Shown: in pieces, positions 61,251-64,000 of the stretch
Layout of the letters: each line of letters begins with the position of its first letter
Numbering within the stretch: position 1 is the first letter of the stretch
Origin: Chrysomallon squamiferum
Taxonomy: Eukaryota; Mollusca; Gastropoda; Neomphalida; Peltospiridae
Assembly: GCA_012295275.1 (NCBI GenBank)
Contig: CM022667.1
Span: forward strand, 18,697,245-18,761,244
Length of the DNA: 64,000 nt
Direction of reading: 5' to 3'
Notes under the pieces: model-generated
Databases searched by the model: none
The model's input: the letters and a program-made list of their open reading frames with translations, nothing else
What the model was told of the DNA's origin: nothing
Position numbers and translations under genes: made by a program

Positions 61251-61731
61251 TTTCATATTGCTTCATTTTCTCAAAATTCACTTCCATATGATGTATATGT
61301 TTTTTTCCCCATATATAAGAATAAGCTTAATTATTAAGATTCGAAATGTCACAGACACTATTCAGTCATTTTAAGACAGTTATGAGTATTTCATTAAATT
61401 AGGACCGTATATTTTTATTATTTATCTTTGTTTATATTCAAAGCTGTCATTAATTTGTATGCTGAAATATGAGACAATTACTCTGCACGCCTTTATAATC
61501 AGATCTACAACAGTTGTCTTTAGTAGAAGTGATATATAATATTTTGTATTTATTTTATTTTATTTTGCATGATATTTTCAATGATACATTTTAAATCAAT
61601 AATATAAACTATTCGTGCTGCTTTTTTCATAAAAAAGTAATTATTACCAGGAATCGCAAACATTAATCAACAGTATAAAAATTGTATTAAAAAAATCTAA
61701 ATTTTTAATCAAGATATGGCTTTCGTTACAT

Positions 61732-61778
<47 letters not shown>

Positions 61779-61922
61779 TTTGTGTGTGTGTCTGTGTGTT
61801 TCCTATTAAAAGGAATGATGGAATCTGACTGCATCTTGTGTCAATGTTAATAGCAAATTTTTAAATGAAAAAAGTTGGAAACAAAAATAAAAACAACAAA
61901 ATCATACACACAAGCATTGCAT

Positions 61923-61968
<46 letters not shown>

Positions 61969-62316
61969 TAACATAGAGAAACACACACTCACAAATGTAG
62001 AAACATACATACACAACAGCATACAGAACCATAGAGATGCACAATATCTATGATAAGGCTGAAATATGATAATTACTATACATTTTAAGCACCCCGCACC
62101 CATGCACACACATACACACACGAGAGAAAAACACCTGCATTCATTACTATACTGATAGACGAATACTATCGTACCTTGGTACAATTTAAACAGTGCTTTG
62201 TTACAAACAAAATGTATTCATAAACTCACACTTTACTTGTTCTTGCTTCATGCAGTTTAGGAGCATTTGGAGAATTACCAATCGCAGATCTTTCCAACTA
62301 AATTAATAATAATAAC

Positions 62317-62356
<40 letters not shown>

Positions 62357-62399
62357 GTAGTAGTAGTAGTAGCAGTAGTAGTAGTAGTAGTAGTAGTAA

Positions 62400-62433
<34 letters not shown>

Positions 62434-62959
62434 TTAGCACTGAAAATTTATCTGCATTATATTTATTAGTCGAACAGAAATAAAGAACAGTATGAAGTTT
62501 AAAAAACTAAAACCGGAATAACTTATATATTAATTTAGTGACTATTATGGGTGGTTAATCCGAGACGCTGTCGCCTAGAAGCTGCGGTGTGCTTTAGTTA
62601 CGTTGCAAAGTGCACTCGTTTAATATTATTATTGTTGTTGTTGTTGTAGTTAAATACTGAACAGTAGAAACTGGGGCTCTAATATATTAATAACGCTTGA
62701 AAATATACCTCTGTTATTATGATATTAATGCTCCATATGATATTTCAACATTATAATCATCTTCATTATCGTTATTATTAAGATTATTATCATTATTATT
62801 AGTAGTAGTAGTAGTAGTAAGGTTGTCAGATCAAGCGGACTGACGGAAACGAACTAAATCTATTAGATGAACATTTTGAACAGCTATGCAGAAAATATCA
62901 AAATACTAAACAAATGATACAGGTGCCCTAATTAATTAATTAAATTTATTTTTATTTTA

Positions 62960-63005
<46 letters not shown>

Positions 63006-63726
63006 CGTCACACGCTAAAGCTAATATTCTGTTAATGCGGACTGTGCTATGCGTTAAAATAGTTCGAAAGATTTCACATAAGCATTTCCCTAAATGTTTT
63101 CAGTCATTTTCTTTTCTTTTTCTTTATTATTTTTAAAGGGTTTTCTTCTGAAGAACGTGGCTAATCAAACTTTAGTTCAACAAAATGTAATATTATCTGA
63201 GGGAAATGAACAATATGTGTGCATGTACTTGATTTCCTCATCCGATTTTATACTCAGCTGCCTCATGAACTACTGACATTCTTGAAAGAATAATTCCTTT
63301 TAAACTTTTAAAAAGTTTAATCCTAACGGATCATAGTTGTATTTGCTTTATTAACAAAATTAATATAACAAAGTTATTGAAAAAGTTAAATTTTTCATTC
63401 TTACAAAGCTCATAAATACTTTCGTTACAAGACAGTTTAGGAAGAAGAAAAAAATCATTACTACCCATTTGGTATATATATATATATATTAATTACAGAA
63501 TGTAAACCTTCATTGAATAACATAATGTTATTATTAATATTCATTTAATTAAACTGTAACGAGCACGTACCATCGTTGTTGAAAGCTGTTTAATATGGTC
63601 CGTTTCGGTTTCGGAAATGACATCATAAAAAATGGCTACCGTTGGAGATTTACTCAATATTTCAGTTTTCCAGCGACGGTATGGAACGTTTCCGGTTGAA
63701 TAAAGGCAAACAGTTTTCCATGAGGT
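59262..63726 (-). CDS. P4HA: Prolyl 4-hydroxylase alpha subunit (P4HA), C-terminal half, 8 exons, 5' partial
   Basis: P4HA hydroxylates prolines in collagen in the ER lumen, using Fe(II), 2-oxoglutarate, oxygen and ascorbate, as a tetramer with PDI. Exons on the complement, 5' to 3': 63726-63571, 62297-62230, 61056-60939, 60385-60332, 60231-60157, 59847-59779, 59466-59370, 59311-59262. Phases agree throughout, giving 228 residues; the peptide-binding and N-terminal parts are off the right edge. Visible marks: [17 protein letters not shown] (start of the dioxygenase domain), [15 protein letters not shown] with the iron ligands Hx[33 protein letters not shown] with the distal iron His and the 2-oxoglutarate Lys. 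All four key residues are present. The last exon is less certain: its 58-base intron is very short and the ending [16 protein letters not shown] lacks the usual NKWxxxxGQ-type tail. If that intron is kept, the protein ends KWGMYI. It is probably one of several P4HA paralogs. Confidence 0.9.
61195..61250. repeat. (ATT)n microsatellite
   Basis: About 17 ATT units in the P4HA intron. Confidence 0.9.
61733..61966. repeat. (TG)n and (CA)n tracts in inverted arrangement
   Basis: A TG run of about 20 units (61733-61775, with a further TG run to 61800) and a CA run of about 19 units (61926-61966) lie 150 bases apart in the P4HA intron and are complementary. Confidence 0.85.
62310..62434. repeat. Compound (AAT)n-(AGT)n-(ATT)n tract
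   Basis: About 14 AAT units, then about 15 AGT-type units, then about 12 ATT units. The outer blocks are mutually complementary, so the tract is a large imperfect palindrome in the P4HA intron. Confidence 0.9.
63019..63163 (-). repeat. Intronic direct repeat of about 140 bp, copy A
   Basis: Matches 63784-63944 over its length with about 90 percent identity by eye. Shared blocks include CTGTTAATGCGGACTGT, TTTTCAGTCATTTTCTTTTC and TTTTCTTCTGAAGAACGTGG. This copy lies in the intron downstream (in gene sense) of the exon at 63571-63726. Confidence 0.85.
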
Positions 63727-63783
63727 CTACAAATAAATTGCAAAAGGTCAGCAAAAAAAAAAAAAAAAAAAAAGACTGAAAAT

Positions 63784-63944
63784 AAGCTAATATTTTTAGA
63801 AACCAGGTTCTGTTAATGCGGACTGTCTTATGCGTTAAATATTTTGAAAGATTTCATATAAGCGTTTCCCTATAATGTTTTCAGTCATTTTCTTTTCTTT
63901 TTCTTTATTATTTCTGAAGGGTTTTCTTCTGAAGAACGTGGCTA
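63784..63944 (-). repeat. Intronic direct repeat of about 140 bp, copy B
   Basis: Partner of 63019-63163, upstream in gene sense of the exon at 63571-63726. The spacing of about 781 bases between copies means the exon lies inside one repeat period. Confidence 0.85.
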
Positions 63945-64000
63945 GGAATATGAAATTTCTGTAATTTTCATTTGACTTCAAAATATATTCTGTACAAATT

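Noticed and set aside
61861-62184. 107-codon minus-strand frame rich in Val and Cys
   Set aside because: It is largely the translation of the (CA)n/(TG)n tract in the P4HA intron.
63094-63276. 60-codon plus-strand frame
   Set aside because: It lies in the duplicated intronic block of P4HA and is not kept open or similar in the second copy.
1-64000. tRNA, rRNA and snRNA genes
   Set aside because: No cloverleaf with A and B boxes and no recognisable rRNA or snRNA sequence was seen by eye; a covariance-model scan would be needed to exclude diverged copies.

Overview
This is a eukaryotic, AT-rich window with long introns, many microsatellites and many decayed transposons. The four protein-coding genes are animal genes. 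The mix of a degenerate L1/Tx1-like LINE, hAT and Tc1/pogo-type miniature elements, huge intergenic spaces and lophotrochozoan-looking proteins suggests a mollusc, probably a cephalopod. That assignment is inference; no species can be named from the sequence alone.

Layout. (1) 1-1692, minus strand: first coding exon of LSM14, with the rest of the gene off the left edge. (2) 4022-15879, plus strand: a complete TAF4 gene (TFIID subunit 4), 14 coding exons and about 964 residues, placed head-to-head with LSM14. (3) 15880-34246: an 18 kb gene-poor stretch. It holds two Tc1/pogo-like elements (18169-18676 and 31801-32428), a 2.75 kb element with long terminal inverted repeats and a broken protein gene (24175-26929), and a non-autonomous hAT element with a perfect 8-bp target duplication (28166-28486). 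(4) 34247-47782, plus strand: a complete ADCK5 (UbiB-family atypical kinase) gene. A second copy of the long-inverted-repeat element sits in its intron 6, and it carries a pair of homologous exons (42380-42587 and 44823-45000) whose splice phases force one-or-the-other use. (5) 49395-51107: a wrecked integrase-bearing element of Ginger/KRBA2 type. (6) About 52555-59070, minus strand: a degenerate LINE with ORF1, endonuclease and reverse transcriptase remnants, split by a 2.3 kb insertion. (7) 59262-63726, minus strand: the catalytic C-terminal half of a collagen prolyl 4-hydroxylase alpha subunit, whose 5' exons lie off the right edge.

The four genes are housekeeping genes of separate pathways: mRNA decapping and P-bodies (LSM14), RNA polymerase II initiation (TAF4), a mitochondrial UbiB kinase-like protein (ADCK5) and collagen hydroxylation in the ER (P4HA). 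Nothing suggests that they work together. The most notable observation is the ADCK5 exon pair. Including both exons or skipping both puts a stop codon in frame within a few codons, so the gene should make two proteins that differ only in a 58- or 68-residue block after the catalytic core. All exon boundaries were read by eye from splice consensus and protein similarity known to the reader; no alignment or transcript data were available.
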